Positions 14,338 through 24,634 of a DNA stretch of 64,000 nucleotides are shown in pieces (the stretch's first letter is position 1; each line of letters opens with the position of its first letter). The notes beneath the pieces were generated by a model that was not told where the DNA came from, did no database searches, and was given only the letters and a program-made list of their open reading frames with translations. Location of the stretch: NCBI GenBank assembly GCA_902520195.1, contig CABYND010000002.1, forward strand, positions 124,001 to 188,000, given 5' to 3'. The position numbers and the translations under genes are program-made. The stretch comes from Halieaceae bacterium (lineage in GTDB: Bacteria > Pseudomonadota > Gammaproteobacteria > Pseudomonadales > Halieaceae).

Positions 14338-16545
14338 TTGAGCCAAAATACAGCGAAAACCCCCGTCGAACCTGCGATCTGGCGCTGCGCGGTCCCTTCC
14401 CCTCTGCGACGCACTTTTGATTACCTCCCGTCCGAGGGTTGCCACGGTGCCGCCACGCCTGGCGCTCGGGTCACTGTCCCTTTCGGCAAACGCAGTGTCA
14501 CCGCAGTCATCCTCTCGATTACTGCGGAATCCTCAGTAGAACCGGCGAAGCTTAAAGCCGCCACAGCACTACTGGACAAGCAGCCGCTCTATATCGACAC
14601 CCAGCGAGCATTGCTTTCCTGGGCCGCTGATTACTATCAGCATCCTCTCGGCGAGGTATTGCCTTTGGGCCTTTCCCCTCGCGAGCGTCGCGGCCAACCC
14701 GAGCGCGCGCTGACCGAGACAGGGATCAGACTGACCGCTCGGGGTCAGGCTCTGCCGGATGGCGCCCCTCATCGCGCACCCAAACAGGCGGCGCTGGTCT
14801 CCAGACTCAAGTCGGGCCCCCTGCCCCTGGCCGAGCTCAAAACCGAAGGTTTCAGCCCTGCTTTGATGAGGGCGCTCAAAGACCATGCGCTGGTGGAAGA
14901 CTGTGAGCTCGCCACTGAAGCAGCCTGGCAAACCCGATCTCCGCCACTGCCCGCCAATGCGGAGCAGCAGTACGCGATCGATCAGATCGTGGCCGCGGCA
15001 GAGACCTTCTCGGTGCATTTGCTTTACGGGGTGACTGGCAGCGGGAAAACCGAGGTCTATCTGCAGAGTGTTGCCGACTGTCTCAACCGGGGCCGGCAGG
15101 CACTGGTGTTGCTGCCCGAGATCGCACTGACGCCGCAAACACTGGCGCGATTCGAGTCTCGGTTCGAAGCGCCGGTGATCGCACTGCACTCTGGAATGGG
15201 CGATGCGGAGCGTGACCGCGCCTGGGCGGCTTCCCGCAGAGGTCACGCAGCGGTGATTCTCGGCACCCGTTCCTCGGTTTTTGTCCCTCTACTAAAGCCC
15301 GGCCTGATCATTGTCGACGAGGAGCATGACGCGGCGTATGTGCAGCAGGATGGCTTCAGATATTCGGCACGCGATGTAGCGATAAAGCGCGGGCAGATGG
15401 AGCAGTGCCCAGTCGTGCTCGGCAGTGCCACACCCAGCTTGGAGAGTTGGCATAACGCTGAACTGGGGCGTTTCCAGCGCCATTCACTAACGCAAAGAGC
15501 GGGCGCTGCGACGCTACCCGCGCTGCGGCAGATTGATATCGCGGGGCTTGAGCTGTCTGCGGGCCTGTCGCCAGAACTGTTAAACAAAATCGAAGCAGCG
15601 CTGGAGCAACATCATCAAGTGCTGGTATTTCTCAACCGCCGCGGTTTCGCCAACGCTCTGCTTTGTCACGATTGTGGCTGGAGCAGTGACTGTGCGGACT
15701 GCGATGCGCGCATGAGGCTGCATAAAACGCCGCCAGGACTGCATTGCCATCACTGCGGTCGACGTTCAGCACTACCCCGCCAGTGCCCCCGATGCCAGAG
15801 TCGTCGATTGGTCGGCACCGGTATCGGTACCCAACAGACCGAGACGTTTCTCACCGAGCGCTTTGCTGATTTCCCAGTGATTCGTGTCGATAGCGACACC
15901 ATGACCAGCCGCCAGTCGATGCCTGACCTGATTGAGCAGTTGGGGAGTGGAGACCCTGTACTGATGATCGGCACGCAAATGTTGAGTAAAGGCCATCATT
16001 TCCCTCACGTGACATTGGTGGCGGTCGTCGATGCTGACGCCCTGCTGTTCAGCCCGGATTTTCGAGGTGAGGAGCGACTATTACAGTTACTGACGCAGGT
16101 GGGAGGTCGCGCCGGGCGAGACGGGACCCCTGGCGAGGTGCTGATTCAAACAAGACATCCCGATCACCCGCTCATGCAGCATCTCGGCAGGCCTTATCAC
16201 ACCGCGCTGCCCGCCCTGCTCAATCAGCGGAGTCAGGCAGGCCTGCCGCCCCACGGAGCGCTTGGCGTCATCCGCTGCGACAGTCAGGACCGACAGGAGG
16301 GGCTGGGCTTCCTCTCCCAGATCAGAAACGGTGTCACCGCGCCCCGGGGTGCACAGATCATCGGCCCACTGCCCGCCGCGATGGCACGACGGAAAAATCG
16401 CTATCGCTCGCAATTGGTCATCTCGGCAAAGAGTCGCTCAATGCTGGCTAAAGTCATGGCGGATCTCATTACCGCGGCAGAGGCTACCCGACAGTCTCAC
16501 CGTCTGAGCTGGTCGGTGGACATCGACCCCTACGAAAGCTTGTGA
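14338..16545 (+). CDS. priA: primosomal replication restart helicase PriA
   Basis: A superfamily 2 DNA helicase that loads the replisome at stalled forks. The protein has 735 residues. The N-terminal 3'-DNA-binding domain (WRCAVPSPLRRTFDYLP) is followed by Walker A GVTGSGKT at 231-238, Walker B DEEHD, and two zinc-binding cysteine sets (CHDCGWSSDCADC, then CHHCG and CPRC). The helicase C-terminal motif is QVGGRAGRDG. The start appears to be TTG at 14338; the first internal methionine would cut into the conserved N-terminal domain. It is oriented away from rpmE2 and followed by argS. Confidence 0.95.
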   Translation: MSQNTAKTPVEPAIWRCAVPSPLRRTFDYLPSEGCHGAATPGARVTVPFGKRSVTAVILSITAESSVEPAKLKAATALLDKQPLYIDTQRALLSWAADYYQHPLGEVLPLGLSPRERRGQPERALTETGIRLTARGQALPDGAPHRAPKQAALVSRLKSGPLPLAELKTEGFSPALMRALKDHALVEDCELATEAAWQTRSPPLPANAEQQYAIDQIVAAAETFSVHLLYGVTGSGKTEVYLQSVADCLNRGRQALVLLPEIALTPQTLARFESRFEAPVIALHSGMGDAERDRAWAASRRGHAAVILGTRSSVFVPLLKPGLIIVDEEHDAAYVQQDGFRYSARDVAIKRGQMEQCPVVLGSATPSLESWHNAELGRFQRHSLTQRAGAATLPALRQIDIAGLELSAGLSPELLNKIEAALEQHHQVLVFLNRRGFANALLCHDCGWSSDCADCDARMRLHKTPPGLHCHHCGRRSALPRQCPRCQSRRLVGTGIGTQQTETFLTERFADFPVIRVDSDTMTSRQSMPDLIEQLGSGDPVLMIGTQMLSKGHHFPHVTLVAVVDADALLFSPDFRGEERLLQLLTQVGGRAGRDGTPGEVLIQTRHPDHPLMQHLGRPYHTALPALLNQRSQAGLPPHGALGVIRCDSQDRQEGLGFLSQIRNGVTAPRGAQIIGPLPAAMARRKNRYRSQLVISAKSRSMLAKVMADLITAAEATRQSHRLSWSVDIDPYESL

Positions 16546-16635
16546 CTTCCTCCGCTGGAGCGATACCCGCCGGTTAGTGATAATAGCCCCTCAGTCTGTG
16601 TTGTTCGCTGCGCAGACCTACCTGAAAGGATGCTC

Positions 16636-18321
16636 ATGAAACCCGAACTGGCTGCGCTCATTAGCGAGGCGCTGGAACAACTCGTATCAGATGGTGTGCT
16701 GGCTGAGGTGCCCGAGTCGGCGCCCCAGATCGATCGCCCGAAAGATTCGAGTCACGGTGATCTGTCGTGCAACATCGCCATGGTGCTGGCCAAGCGCGCG
16801 GGCATGGCGCCCAAAGAGCTCGCCTCAAAGCTGATCGCGGCGCTACCTGACAACGCATTGGTTGACCGCTGCGACATCGCCGGCCCCGGCTTTATCAACT
16901 TTTTTATCAACCCCGGCCACCACACCGGGGTCGTGCGCACCATTCTAGAGAGTGGCGCGGCATATGGGCGGACTGACAACGGCGGCGGGCGGCGAGTGCA
17001 GGTGGAATTTGTGTCCGCCAATCCAACAGGCCCCCTCCACGTGGGCCACGGGCGGGGCGCAGCCATTGGCGACTCGCTGGGCAGATTGCTGGAAGCCACG
17101 GGCTGGTCCGTGCAACGCGAGTTCTACTACAACGACGCCGGCCAGCAGATCAATAATCTGGCGCTGTCGGTGCAGGCCCGCGCGCTGGGTAAAGACCCCG
17201 ACCACCCCGACTGGCCCGCCGATGGCTATCAGGGTGGCTATATTGAGGATGTGGCCAGCGCGTATCTGTCGGGCGAAACGGTGCAGGCCGCTGATCGAGA
17301 AATCACGGGCGGCCGCGATCCAGAGGATCTGAACGCCATACGGGATTTCGCGGTGGCCTGCCTGCGACGCGAGCAGGATCAGGACCTGAAGGCCTTTCAG
17401 GTAATTTTCGATGAGTATTTCCTGGAGTCGTCACTCTATGACAGCGGTGCCGTCGAGGAGACCGTCGAGACCCTGCAGCGTGCCGGCCATACTTATGAAG
17501 AGCAGGATGCACTGTGGTTGCGCACCACTGACTTCGGCGATGACAAGGATCGCGTGATGCGCAAGAGCGAGGGCGGCTATACCTACTTCGTGCCCGATGT
17601 CGCCTATCACCACAACAAATGGCAACGCGGCTATGAGCGTGTAATCAACGAACAGGGCGCCGATCATCACAGCACCATCACCCGCGTCAGGGCGGGGTTA
17701 CAAGGCCTTGATGTGGGCATACCCGAGGGCTGGCCAGAGTATGTGCTGCATCAAATGGTGACCGTCATGCGCGAGGGTGCAGAGGTGAAACTCTCCAAGC
17801 GTGCAGGCAGCTACGTCACGCTCCACGACTTGATCGACTGGGTCGGCTGCGACGCCACCCGGTATTTTCTGGTGGCGCGAGCGCCCACTTCGCAACTGAC
17901 CTTCGATGTGGATCTGGCGCTGGCCCGCAGTAACGAGAACCCCGTCTACTACATCCAATACGCCCATGCACGATGTGCGAGCGTGCTGCGCAAGGCACAA
18001 GAAACGGATTCTGGCTTGAAGATTAATGAAGGCTTGGCACACCTTAGCTGCTTGAGTGAGGCCGAAACACTGGCACTGGCCATCACGCTGGGGCGCTTCC
18101 CAGAGGTCGTGGTCACGGCGGCCGAGCGACTGGAGCCCCACGATGTCGCAAACTATCTGCGCGATCTCGCCGCTGATTTTCACAGTTTCTACAACGCCCA
18201 CAAGGTGTTGGAAAGTACCGCCGAGACCATGGCAGCCAGATTGGCTTTGGTTGCGGCAACGCAACAGGTGATCGCCAGCGGTCTCGGGTTACTCGGTGTG
18301 TCTGCGCCGGATGTGATGTGA
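16636..18321 (+). CDS. argS: arginyl-tRNA synthetase
   Basis: Charges tRNA-Arg. With the ATG at 16636 (GAAAGGA five bases upstream) the product is 561 residues. The ATG at 16630 overlaps that ribosome site and is less likely. The class I HIGH motif appears as HVGHGRG in [17 protein letters not shown]. The KMSKS region is degenerate (KLSKRAG), as is usual in ArgS. The C-terminal DALR anticodon-binding domain begins around [13 protein letters not shown]. The stop codon touches the ATG of the next gene. Confidence 0.97.
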   Translation: MKPELAALISEALEQLVSDGVLAEVPESAPQIDRPKDSSHGDLSCNIAMVLAKRAGMAPKELASKLIAALPDNALVDRCDIAGPGFINFFINPGHHTGVVRTILESGAAYGRTDNGGGRRVQVEFVSANPTGPLHVGHGRGAAIGDSLGRLLEATGWSVQREFYYNDAGQQINNLALSVQARALGKDPDHPDWPADGYQGGYIEDVASAYLSGETVQAADREITGGRDPEDLNAIRDFAVACLRREQDQDLKAFQVIFDEYFLESSLYDSGAVEETVETLQRAGHTYEEQDALWLRTTDFGDDKDRVMRKSEGGYTYFVPDVAYHHNKWQRGYERVINEQGADHHSTITRVRAGLQGLDVGIPEGWPEYVLHQMVTVMREGAEVKLSKRAGSYVTLHDLIDWVGCDATRYFLVARAPTSQLTFDVDLALARSNENPVYYIQYAHARCASVLRKAQETDSGLKINEGLAHLSCLSEAETLALAITLGRFPEVVVTAAERLEPHDVANYLRDLAADFHSFYNAHKVLESTAETMAARLALVAATQQVIASGLGLLGVSAPDVM

Positions 18322-18884
18322 TGGCAGTGAGCCCCGCCAAACCCAAGCGTAAAGCGTCGGCCACCCGTGCGGCAAATGATCAGGCCAGCAGCGCCCCACC
18401 CACCTTGACGCGCGCGCATCTGCAGGGTTTTGTTGTGGGCTGTGTCGCCGGGGGGGTTGGCTGTCTGGGGCTTTTCAATGCACTGGAAGCGGACGAGACG
18501 GTTGCCAACACACCGCTTGCGGCGGCGCCGGCGCTCGAGGTCACGGTGGGTCCGCGGTTCGATTTCTATACGGTGCTCCCGAATCAGGAGCTAGACCTGA
18601 ATCCCGATATCGAACCCGCCGATCTGCAGTTAGGCGACACGAGTAGCGCGCAGTATTTATTGCAGGTCGGATCGTTCCGTCAGCAAGCTGACGCCGATCG
18701 CCGCCGCGGCGAGCTGGCGCTGCTGGGTCTTGAAGCCACTGTGGAGCCGGGCGACGGTGACAGCGGACGCTGGTACCGGGTCTATCTCGGTCCTTTCGAG
18801 AGCCGCTCCGAAATGGCGCGCGCACGGTCTCTCACCGCACAGGCCGACATGGACACCCTGTTGCTCAAACGCGAGTCACCTTGA
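18321..18884 (+). CDS. SPOR-domain membrane protein, FtsN-like
   Basis: A 187-residue bitopic protein with a short basic cytoplasmic end, one membrane span near 33-50 (LQGFVVGCVAGGVGCLGLF), a periplasmic linker, and a C-terminal SPOR domain (YLLQVGSFRQQADADRRRGEL, WYRVYLGPFESRSEM). SPOR domains bind denuded glycan strands at the division site. The position after argS is that of the ftsN-like gene in Pseudomonas. Start ATG 18321 overlaps the argS stop (TGATG). The linker is short, so the full FtsN essential segment is not obvious. Confidence 0.85.
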   Translation: MAVSPAKPKRKASATRAANDQASSAPPTLTRAHLQGFVVGCVAGGVGCLGLFNALEADETVANTPLAAAPALEVTVGPRFDFYTVLPNQELDLNPDIEPADLQLGDTSSAQYLLQVGSFRQQADADRRRGELALLGLEATVEPGDGDSGRWYRVYLGPFESRSEMARARSLTAQADMDTLLLKRESP

Positions 18885-18886
18885 GC

Positions 18887-19276
18887 ATGGCGGATCCACA
18901 TCTGGTCACCCATCTTCACTACTCGCGTAGCAAGCGTCGTCTGGCGCTGACTTTTGCAGATGGTGCCGACTACCACCTTAGTGCCGAATTTCTGCGTGTC
19001 TTCTCCCCTTCTGCTGAGGTCAGAGGTCACGGTCCGGGGCAGGAAGTCCTGCAAACCGGAAAATCCTCGGTGGCCATCGCCGGCATTGAACCCGTTGGAC
19101 ACTACGCGGTGCAGATCACCTTCGACGACGGCCACGACTCGGGGCTCTACAGCTGGCGCTACCTGCGCGATCTGGCGGAGCGACAAGACCATTACTGGCA
19201 GCAGTATCTGCAGCAACTGTCTGCGGCCGGTAAATCTCGCGATCCCGAAGTTCAGGTACTGCATTTCGACCCCTAG
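18887..19276 (+). CDS. DUF971 / GBBH-like N-terminal domain protein
   Basis: A 129-residue protein with the DUF971 pattern: a short beta-rich start (LHYSRSKRRLALTFADG), then LSAEFLRVFSPSAEVRGHG and the C-terminal YAVQITFDDGHDSGLYSWRYLRDL. The domain also occurs at the N-terminus of gamma-butyrobetaine hydroxylase and in iron-sulfur assembly proteins, but its function on its own is not settled. In Pseudomonas this gene follows hslV-hslU; here both protease genes are missing and it lies directly after the SPOR gene. The ATG at 18887 is preferred to the TTG at 18881, which overlaps the preceding stop. Confidence 0.85.
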   Translation: MADPHLVTHLHYSRSKRRLALTFADGADYHLSAEFLRVFSPSAEVRGHGPGQEVLQTGKSSVAIAGIEPVGHYAVQITFDDGHDSGLYSWRYLRDLAERQDHYWQQYLQQLSAAGKSRDPEVQVLHFDP

Positions 19277-19370
19277 AGCGCCTGAACACACCCTCTGAAC
19301 ACAGACCGCCTGCTCAGGTACACTTGCCGGCCCGCCGGAACACGACCGGCGTGATTGCGGGATACGAGTA

Positions 19371-20147
19371 ATGAATGACGAGGCAACCAGCAGCGCGGAT
19401 CGCGACGACGACACCACGGATTTTGGCTTCACCCGGGTAGATCGGGAAGCCAAAGCAAGCATGGTGCGCGGCGTCTTTGACTCGGTAGCCAGCCGCTATG
19501 ACCTGATGAATGACCTGATGTCCGGTGGGGTTCATCGTCTGTGGAAGCGTTATACGATCGAGCTCAGCGCTGCGCGCTCCGGGCAGACCATTCTCGATAT
19601 CGCTGGTGGCACCGGCGATCTCGCCGCCCGATTCTCTCGCCTGGTGGGGCCCGAGGGCAAGGTGATTCTCGCGGATATCAACGCCGCCATGCTGGAAGTG
19701 GGTCGCGATCGGCTCATTGATAAAGGGGCGACGGGCAACATCGAAGTCGTGCAAGCCGACGCACAGGCGCTCCCTTTCAAAAACAACAGCGTGGACTGCA
19801 TCACCATCGCCTTTGGACTACGTAATGTCACCGATAAAGCGCTGGCATTGCGCTCCATGCTTCGGGTGCTGCGTCCGGGCGGTCGCTTGCTGGTACTCGA
19901 ATTCTCCAAACCCACCTCGGCGCTTCTGGGAAAAGTCTACGACCAGTACTCGTTCCAGATCTTGCCGGCAATGGGTCGTCTTATCGCACAGGATGCAGAC
20001 AGCTATCGCTATCTCGCAGAGTCGATCCGCAAGCATCCTGATCAGGAAACCCTGCTGGGCATGATGGAGGACGCCGGTTTTGGCGAGTGTCGCTACCATA
20101 ACATGACGGGCGGTATTGTCGCGCTGCATCAGGGCTTCAAACCGTGA
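19371..20147 (+). CDS. ubiE: ubiquinone/menaquinone C-methyltransferase UbiE
   Basis: SAM-dependent C-methylation of the quinone ring (demethylmenaquinol or the octaprenyl-methoxybenzoquinol intermediate). The 258 residues carry the UbiE signature [26 protein letters not shown], the SAM loop [12 protein letters not shown] near 73, and the C-terminal [13 protein letters not shown]. It begins the ubiE-ubiJ-ubiB operon; its stop overlaps the GTG start of ubiJ. Confidence 0.97.
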   Translation: MNDEATSSADRDDDTTDFGFTRVDREAKASMVRGVFDSVASRYDLMNDLMSGGVHRLWKRYTIELSAARSGQTILDIAGGTGDLAARFSRLVGPEGKVILADINAAMLEVGRDRLIDKGATGNIEVVQADAQALPFKNNSVDCITIAFGLRNVTDKALALRSMLRVLRPGGRLLVLEFSKPTSALLGKVYDQYSFQILPAMGRLIAQDADSYRYLAESIRKHPDQETLLGMMEDAGFGECRYHNMTGGIVALHQGFKP

Positions 20148-20791
20148 CACAGCACGACCCGGCGTTGCTCAGTGCGGCACTGGCGGCCGCCGAGCAGGCC
20201 CTGAATCAGGCCGTTACGCTGGCGCCCTACTCGCATCAGGAACTCGATGCTGTCAGTGGCACGCTGCTGGGGATAGAAATCACCACCGTGGATCTAACCG
20301 TTTATATCGAGATAGTCACAGATACTGAGGTCCGACTGATGGCCCACTGCGAGCGAGACACCGACACCTTCGTGCGAGGCACGCTCGAAGACTTCGCCGC
20401 GCTGGCGACCTCCTACGACCCCGCGGCCACCCTGATCAACAGCGGTATCGAACTCGAGGGCAGCAGCACCAGCCTTATTACACTGCAACAGGTGATCGCT
20501 CGCATGGAGATCGATTGGGAGGCGCCGTTGGTGGAGCTCCTGGGGGATGTCGTGGGCCATCAAATCGCCGAGGGGCTCCGCCGATTCTTGCGCTGGGGCG
20601 AAGGCGCCCGCACCAGTCTCAAGCGGCAGGTCTCCGAGTACCTGCAGGAGGAAGGCGGACTGACCCCGCCGAAGGCAGAACTTGAGCACTTCTATGACGC
20701 GGTGCAGTCTGTGGCAATGCGGACCGAACGCGCCCAAAGTCAGGTCGAGAAGCTGTTGGCGAAAGCCGCCGCCCGCGAGACACCACAATGA
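20144..20791 (+). CDS. ubiJ: ubiquinone biosynthesis accessory factor UbiJ (SCP2 domain)
   Basis: A 215-residue protein that in E. coli binds the lipid intermediates of the Ubi complex together with UbiK. The N-terminal half is an SCP2-like sterol-carrier fold ([28 protein letters not shown]). The C-terminal half is charged and helical ([27 protein letters not shown]). The GTG start at 20144 overlaps the ubiE stop (GTGA), and its own stop overlaps the ubiB ATG, so the three genes are likely translationally coupled. Confidence 0.9.
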   Translation: MTQHDPALLSAALAAAEQALNQAVTLAPYSHQELDAVSGTLLGIEITTVDLTVYIEIVTDTEVRLMAHCERDTDTFVRGTLEDFAALATSYDPAATLINSGIELEGSSTSLITLQQVIARMEIDWEAPLVELLGDVVGHQIAEGLRRFLRWGEGARTSLKRQVSEYLQEEGGLTPPKAELEHFYDAVQSVAMRTERAQSQVEKLLAKAAARETPQ

Positions 20792-22350
20792 GTCGAGTCG
20801 TTGCCCTCTATCGCGCCGTCGCGCGCTACCGACTCGATCAGTTGCTCCCCGCGCATCAGCGTCCCCGACTGTTCTCGCTATTGTTGCACGTGTTCCCCGT
20901 ACTCTCAGTCCCCGCCACGACACCGCGGGGAGAACGCCTGCGTCGGGCGCTGGAAGATCTTGGCCCTATATTCGTCAAATTTGGTCAGTTGCTCTCGACC
21001 CGGCGCGACCTGCTCCCCCACGACATCGCCGATGAACTGGCGCTACTTCAGGATCAGGTGGCGCCCTTCCCGGCAAAAGAGGCGATTCAACGGATCGAGG
21101 GCGCCCTGGGCAAGCCGCTGAATGAATGCTTTGCCGAGTTTGATGCCAACCCGCTGGCCGCCGCATCGGTGGCGCAGGTGCACGGCGCGCGATTGCCCGA
21201 TGGCAGTGACGTGGTGGTGAAGGTACTGCGGCCGGGCATCGAGAAAACCATCGATCAGGATCTCAGGCTCCTCCGACACGTGGCGAGGCTGTTGGCCCGC
21301 TGGTCGCGGAATGGACGTCGCTTGAAGCCCGTGGAAGTCGTTGCAGAATACGATCGCATCATCCACGATGAACTCGACCTGCAACGCGAAGCCGCCAACG
21401 CCTCGCAGCTGCGGCGGCACTTCAAGTCAGGGGATCTCGTGTACGTACCTGAAGTGCACTGGCCACTGACCTGCGAGCAGGTCATGGTCAGTGAGCGGAT
21501 CTATGGAGTGTCCGTGAGCGATATCGAGACCCTGCAGAGCAAGCAGGTGGATATCAAGCTACTCGCCGAACGCGGCGTGGAGATTTTCTTTACGCAGGTG
21601 TTCCGGGACAGCTTCTTTCATGCGGATATGCACCCGGGCAACATCTTTGTCGACTGCACCAAGCCTGACGACCCGCGCTACATGGCGGTCGATTGTGCCA
21701 TCGTCGGCCAGATCGACGAGCAGGATCTGTATTACCTTGCGCGCAACCTGCTGGCCATTTTCCAGCAGGACTACCGGCTCTGCGCCAAGTTGCACGTTGA
21801 ATGTGGCTGGGTGCCGCCCGACACGCCGATTGCCGAGCTCGAGTCAGCGCTGAGAACCCTCTGCGAACCGGTGTTTGAACGGCCGCTGTCCGACATATCC
21901 TTTGGTCACATGCTGGTCACGCTGTTCCGCACCGCGGGCCAGTTCGATATGCAGGTGCAGCCGCAATTGGTATTGCTGCAAAAAACCCTGCTGAACATTG
22001 AAGGGCTAGGCCGTCAGCTCTACCCCGAGCTCAACCTGTGGGACACCGCCAAACCGTTTCTCGAGCAATGGGTCGCGGATCGCTATTCGTTGCAAAACAT
22101 CAGCCAGCGGCTGCTGCAGGACGCACCCGCATTGCTGGAGACATTGCCCCTGCTCCCCGACCTGATCCTGAATCGACTCCGGGAGACACCCCGGGCGGAG
22201 CAAGGCCCGCCTGCGCGGGCACCTCAGGCGCTGCCCCTTACTACGTTGGGCGCACTGGCGCTCGGGCTGGGCATTGCGGGAAGCGGCACCGGATGGCTTA
22301 TCCTCGGTAGCGGCTGCCTGTTCGGCGCGCTGTTCATACGGAAGCGGTAA
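20788..22350 (+). CDS. ubiB: ubiquinone biosynthesis regulatory ATPase UbiB
   Basis: An ADCK/UbiB atypical kinase needed for ubiquinone production, anchored to the inner membrane. The protein has 520 residues. The signature [14 protein letters not shown] (KxGQ) is followed by the A-rich loop ([11 protein letters not shown]), the ATP-binding [10 protein letters not shown], and the catalytic HADMHPGN. Hydrophobic segments close the C-terminus ([20 protein letters not shown]). ATG at 20788 overlaps the ubiJ stop. Confidence 0.96.
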   Translation: MSRVVALYRAVARYRLDQLLPAHQRPRLFSLLLHVFPVLSVPATTPRGERLRRALEDLGPIFVKFGQLLSTRRDLLPHDIADELALLQDQVAPFPAKEAIQRIEGALGKPLNECFAEFDANPLAAASVAQVHGARLPDGSDVVVKVLRPGIEKTIDQDLRLLRHVARLLARWSRNGRRLKPVEVVAEYDRIIHDELDLQREAANASQLRRHFKSGDLVYVPEVHWPLTCEQVMVSERIYGVSVSDIETLQSKQVDIKLLAERGVEIFFTQVFRDSFFHADMHPGNIFVDCTKPDDPRYMAVDCAIVGQIDEQDLYYLARNLLAIFQQDYRLCAKLHVECGWVPPDTPIAELESALRTLCEPVFERPLSDISFGHMLVTLFRTAGQFDMQVQPQLVLLQKTLLNIEGLGRQLYPELNLWDTAKPFLEQWVADRYSLQNISQRLLQDAPALLETLPLLPDLILNRLRETPRAEQGPPARAPQALPLTTLGALALGLGIAGSGTGWLILGSGCLFGALFIRKR

Positions 22351-22382
22351 CGGCTACTGAACACGTCTGGCATACTGCGGCC

Positions 22383-22757
22383 ATGAAAGACGCCACCTCC
22401 ACCGCGCCCGACACCCTCTCACCCAAGTGGAATGAACAGGGGCTGATTCCGGTTATTGCCCAAGAGGCCGACACTGGCGAGATCCTGATGTTGGCGTGGA
22501 TGAACGCCGAGGCACTGGAGCAAACACTGACGAGCGGCGAGGTCACCTATTGGTCTCGCTCAAGACAATCACTGTGGCGCAAGGGCGCGACGTCCGGGAA
22601 TACTCAGGATCTGGTGAGTGCCTGTCTGGACTGTGACGGCGACACCTTGCTGCTCCAGGTCAAGCAGCACGGTGCAGGTGCCTGCCACACAGGCCGGCGC
22701 ACCTGCTTTTTTTACCACCCTGAAGATGGAAGCTGGCGACTCAGCGAGGACGACTGA
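22383..22757 (+). CDS. hisI: phosphoribosyl-AMP cyclohydrolase
   Basis: Opens the adenine ring of PR-AMP in histidine synthesis. The 124-residue single-domain form is separate from hisE. Zinc and substrate motifs are visible: [41 protein letters not shown] and [12 protein letters not shown]. It is immediately followed by hisE with no spacer. Confidence 0.96.
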   Translation: MKDATSTAPDTLSPKWNEQGLIPVIAQEADTGEILMLAWMNAEALEQTLTSGEVTYWSRSRQSLWRKGATSGNTQDLVSACLDCDGDTLLLQVKQHGAGACHTGRRTCFFYHPEDGSWRLSEDD

Positions 22758-23111
22758 ATGAATGACTTACTGACGGCGCTCGATAAAGTGCTGGCGGAAC
22801 GCAAAACCGCGTCTCCTGAGAGTTCTTACGTCGCCGCGCTGAATGCTGATGGCCTCAACAAGATCCTCGAAAAAGTCGGTGAAGAAGCCACCGAGGTGAT
22901 CCTGGCGGCCAAGGATGCTGCGGAGAGCGGAGACTCGGAGGCCTTGGTGAACGAGGTAGCCGATCTCTGGTTCCATACCATGGTGATGCTCGCGCACCTT
23001 GACCTCGACCATACCGATGTCCTCACCGTACTCGACGCGCGCATGGGGCTGTCGGGTCTGGCAGAAAAAGCCGCCCGAAAAGGCCATAATGCGGCCTTGG
23101 AAGACGCTTAA
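22758..23111 (+). CDS. hisE: phosphoribosyl-ATP pyrophosphohydrolase
   Basis: Hydrolyses PR-ATP to PR-AMP and PPi, the second step of histidine synthesis. The 117 residues are of the MazG-like all-helical fold with the metal-binding [12 protein letters not shown] and EVADLWFH motifs. The ATG follows the hisI stop directly. As in Pseudomonas, hisI-hisE lead into the tat genes. Confidence 0.96.
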   Translation: MNDLLTALDKVLAERKTASPESSYVAALNADGLNKILEKVGEEATEVILAAKDAAESGDSEALVNEVADLWFHTMVMLAHLDLDHTDVLTVLDARMGLSGLAEKAARKGHNAALEDA

Positions 23112-23128
23112 ACACAAGGAGAGGGACT

Positions 23129-23347
23129 ATGGGCCTGGGCGGAATCAGCATCTGGCAGCTCCTGATCATTCTGGCGATTGTCGTCATGCTTTTTGGCACG
23201 TCGCGCCTGCGCAACATCGGCAGCGATCTGGGTAGCGCCATCAAAGGCTTTCGTAACAGCATGAGTAAAGACGAAGCCGAGAGCGAGAGTGTCGGGGGCA
23301 ACTCCGCCTCGCAAGACGAGAGCGACACCGACAAACCCGCGACCTAA
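23129..23347 (+). CDS. tatA: Sec-independent translocase subunit TatA
   Basis: Pore-forming component for export of folded proteins. The 72 residues comprise an N-terminal membrane helix ([18 protein letters not shown]), the conserved FG hinge, an amphipathic helix ([18 protein letters not shown]) and an acidic, disordered tail. AAGGAGAGG precedes the ATG. Confidence 0.96.
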   Translation: MGLGGISIWQLLIILAIVVMLFGTSRLRNIGSDLGSAIKGFRNSMSKDEAESESVGGNSASQDESDTDKPAT

Positions 23348-23362
23348 ACGAGGCAGTTCACC

Positions 23363-23785
23363 GTGTTTGACATCGGCTTTGCCGAGCTCCTGCTGATCGG
23401 TGTTGTGGGCCTGTTGGTGGTGGGTCCAGAGCAGTTGCCGGGCGCGGTCCGTACCGTATTGGCCTGGGTGAATCGATTTAGACGCAGCTTCGATCAAATC
23501 CGCACCGAGGTCCGACGCGAGCTGCACAACGATGAAATCATGCAAAAGCTGAAGGCCGAGTCGCAGCAACTTGAGCAGCAGGTACGCGACACCACCCAAT
23601 CGGTCGAACGAGAGATTCAAGCGCTCGGCAATGAGGCCAGCGAATCGCTGCAAGGCGCATCACACGCCGAGAATTCCATATCCTCATCGCCTTCAGCCTC
23701 GTCATCTGCAACTACATCAACTGCAACCCTGGCGGCTGAGGCTAACGCTGAAGAGAGTGGCGACCCGCCGTCAAAAACCGCATGA
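23363..23785 (+). CDS. tatB: Sec-independent translocase subunit TatB
   Basis: Binds twin-arginine substrates together with TatC. The protein has 140 residues: membrane helix [22 protein letters not shown], amphipathic helix, then a long helical region rich in Q and E and a low-complexity Ser/Ala/Thr tail. It starts with GTG (VFDIGFAEL) at 23363. Its stop overlaps the tatC ATG. Confidence 0.95.
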   Translation: MFDIGFAELLLIGVVGLLVVGPEQLPGAVRTVLAWVNRFRRSFDQIRTEVRRELHNDEIMQKLKAESQQLEQQVRDTTQSVEREIQALGNEASESLQGASHAENSISSSPSASSSATTSTATLAAEANAEESGDPPSKTA

Positions 23786-24519
23786 CCGAGCAGACCGAAC
23801 ACGACGACCCGCCCATGTCGCTGGTGGCACATCTGACGGAGCTGCGTGACCGGCTGTTGCGGGCAGTGCTCGCCGTATTGATCGGATTCATCATCCTGTT
23901 TCCGTTTGCCAATGAAATTTATGGCTTTGTATCGGCGCCGCTACGAGAGCTGATGCCCGAGGGCTCGACCATGATCGCCACCGGCGTGGCATCGCCTTTC
24001 CTGACTCCCTTCAAACTCAGCCTGGTGCTCGCCATTTTTATGGCGATACCCGTGATCCTCTATCAGATATGGGGATTCGTGGCGCCTGGGCTATACCAGA
24101 AGGAGAAACGCATTGCGTTGCCGCTACTCGCCTCCAGCGTGCTGCTCTTCTACGCAGGAGCGGCGTTCGCCTACTTCGTGGTCTTCCCACTCATCTTTGC
24201 CTTTTTCACCAGCGTGGGCCCCGAAAACGTGCAGGTAATGACCGACATCAACAGCTACCTCGATTTCGTGCTGAAACTGTTTTTGGCCTTCGGTATTGCC
24301 TTTGAGATGCCCATTGCTGCGGTCATCTTGATCTGGACCGGTGTTACCAGCCCTGACGCGCTCGCCAAAAAACGCCCCTACATTATTGTTGGCTGCTTTA
24401 TTTTCGGCATGCTGCTGACGCCACCCGATGTGATTTCACAATCACTGCTGGCCATCCCCATGTGGTTGCTCTTTGAGCTGGGCGTGTTTTTCGGCAGACT
24501 ACTGGAACCCAAAGCCTAG
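23782..24519 (+). CDS. tatC: Sec-independent translocase subunit TatC
   Basis: The polytopic receptor of the Tat system, 245 residues with six predicted membrane spans. Signatures are [15 protein letters not shown] at the N-terminus (conserved HL.ELR), PF..P in [10 protein letters not shown], and the [10 protein letters not shown]-type motif ([12 protein letters not shown]). It closes the tatABC operon. No strong terminator was seen after it. Confidence 0.96.
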   Translation: MTEQTEHDDPPMSLVAHLTELRDRLLRAVLAVLIGFIILFPFANEIYGFVSAPLRELMPEGSTMIATGVASPFLTPFKLSLVLAIFMAIPVILYQIWGFVAPGLYQKEKRIALPLLASSVLLFYAGAAFAYFVVFPLIFAFFTSVGPENVQVMTDINSYLDFVLKLFLAFGIAFEMPIAAVILIWTGVTSPDALAKKRPYIIVGCFIFGMLLTPPDVISQSLLAIPMWLLFELGVFFGRLLEPKA

Positions 24520-24634
24520 TGCGGCAATGCGCCCGTGGAGGGCTGAGCATGCGGTGGCAAAAATCAGCCAGAGTATCCTGACCGCGATCCAGCTTGGATG
24601 AGCAGCCATCCCGCAGATGTGTATCCTGAAATGC

